Notes under the pieces: model-generated | What the model saw: the letters and a program-made list of their open reading frames with translations, nothing else | What the model was told of the DNA's origin: nothing | Database searches by the model: none | Source: CAYQDF01 sp964416175 | GTDB lineage: Bacteria > Chloroflexota > Anaerolineae > Anaerolineales > UBA4823 | Assembly (NCBI GenBank): GCA_964416175.1 | Contig: CAYQDF010000163.1 | Location: forward strand, 1 to 6,156 | Length of the DNA stretch: 6,156 bases | Reading direction: 5' to 3' | Shown here: piece after piece, positions 5,458-6,156 of the stretch | Layout: the number at the start of each line of letters is the position of its first letter | Numbering within the stretch: position 1 is the stretch's first letter | Made by a program: the position numbers and the translations under genes

Positions 5458-6156
5458 AATTTCCTTCAAAAACATCGACATCGGACGTCGAAGCTGAAAC
5501 CAAACCCCATTACGAAGTCGACCTGTGGAAAGATCATCCTCGACCACCTGTGCAGAAGAAGGTGAAGCGGTCGCTTTACTTAGGATGCTCCCTGGCAGGT
5601 TTTCTCTTCGTTTTTCTGGTATTCATTGGGGCGATCTATTTCTTGTTTCCAGCCCGGTTGAGCATCCTGATTTTAGGGATTGATAGAGCACCGGTAGGGA
5701 CCTCATTGGGGCGGAGCGACACAAATATCCTGATTACGATGCTTCCATTAAGACCGTACGTTGGAATTCTCTCGATTCCAAGAGACCTGTGGGTCGAAAT
5801 TCCGGGTTTCGGAGAGAACCGGATCAACACTGCACACTTCTTCGCTGAGAATCAGGAGCCAGGATCTGGACCTGCTGCAGCATTGGATACGGTGAATCAC
5901 AACTTCAAAGTCGATGTCAGGCACTTTATTCGCATCAAGTTTGACGGCCTGGTCCATATTGTTGATGCGGCAGGGGGTTTCAAACTTACCCTCGCAGAGC
6001 CATTAGGGGGACTGCCAGCTGGGAAATACCTTCTGACAGGCGATGAGACACTCGCATTTGTCCGTGATCGCCAGGGGACTGACGATTTTTTCCGAATGCG
6101 ACAGGGGCAGATCTTCCTTACTCAATTTTCTGCTCAACTATTGAACCCTTCTGCTT
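5454..6156 (+). CDS. LytR-CpsA-Psr (LCP) family envelope protein (3' end beyond the window)
   Basis: The frame stays open from ATG 5454 to the end of the window (234 codons visible). A hydrophilic cytoplasmic tail of about 40 residues ending in KKVKR (35-39) precedes one membrane anchor (about 41-65), so the domain faces outside. The LCP domain follows: ILILGID (71-77), GRSDTNIL (86-93), LSIPRDLWVEIPG (106-118), RINTAHFF (123-130), HIVDAAGG (168-175) and FVRDRQGTDDFFRMRQGQ (202-219). The conserved Arg and Asp residues that bind the polyprenyl pyrophosphate head group and metal are all present. In Gram-positive bacteria LCP enzymes transfer anionic glycopolymers from undecaprenyl pyrophosphate to peptidoglycan; the acceptor in this organism is unknown. 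The ATGA overlap with secF implies translational coupling and shared control from the secD promoter. The cut falls shortly after the RMRQGQ motif, so the domain's end and any C-terminal extension are not visible. Confidence 0.92.
   Translation, partial: MKFPSKTSTSDVEAETKPHYEVDLWKDHPRPPVQKKVKRSLYLGCSLAGFLFVFLVFIGAIYFLFPARLSILILGIDRAPVGTSLGRSDTNILITMLPLRPYVGILSIPRDLWVEIPGFGENRINTAHFFAENQEPGSGPAAALDTVNHNFKVDVRHFIRIKFDGLVHIVDAAGGFKLTLAEPLGGLPAGKYLLTGDETLAFVRDRQGTDDFFRMRQGQIFLTQFSAQLLNPSA

Noticed and set aside
5636..5957. Two minus-strand frames near the right end (5636-5830, 5748-5957)
   Set aside because: Both are antisense to the LCP reading frame, which is open to the window edge and carries all LCP motifs.

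Overview
The window reads as a stretch of bacterial chromosome in which every gene lies on the plus strand. The protein styles suggest a Chloroflexota bacterium, possibly Anaerolineae-like: a SecD with a Pro/Ser/Thr linker, a methyltransferase with a YDWVSSLLSLGRW-type N-terminus, a small P-loop protein with a QEHSYVPDMW segment, and an LCP protein beside secDF. This assignment is inferred from recalled protein families, not from a search. The regions are housekeeping and envelope genes. I see no mobile element, phage gene, CRISPR array, tRNA or rRNA.

Left block (1-2974): the 3' end of rlmN (23S rRNA/tRNA adenine-C2 methyltransferase) is followed closely by a diacylglycerol/sphingoid-type lipid kinase, a class I SAM-dependent methyltransferase, a small single-domain SpoIIE/RsbX-like PP2C phosphatase and a 119-residue P-loop NTPase of unknown function. 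Gaps are 10-43 bp, so these five genes may be one transcription unit. The lipid kinase and methyltransferase are the tightest pair.

Middle (2975-3123): the only sizeable intergenic stretch. It holds a weak A/T-rich inverted repeat, then a near-consensus housekeeping promoter (TTTACA, 17 bp, TATAAT), a short GC-rich hairpin in the predicted leader and a strong Shine-Dalgarno that supports a TTG start for secD at 3124.

Right block (3124-6156): secD and secF abut with no gap, and secF overlaps by ATGA a membrane-anchored LytR-CpsA-Psr (LCP) gene that runs off the window. SecDF is the proton-driven auxiliary complex of the Sec translocon. The LCP protein is a membrane-anchored extracytoplasmic enzyme family that transfers glycopolymers to the cell wall. 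The block is therefore an envelope-biogenesis operon driven from the promoter at 3041-3069.

No clearly new multi-gene system is visible. The least explained item is the mini P-loop protein next to the orphan phosphatase. Smaller oddities are a lysine beside the SecF proton-relay aspartate, the low-complexity linker in SecD and the leader hairpin before secD.
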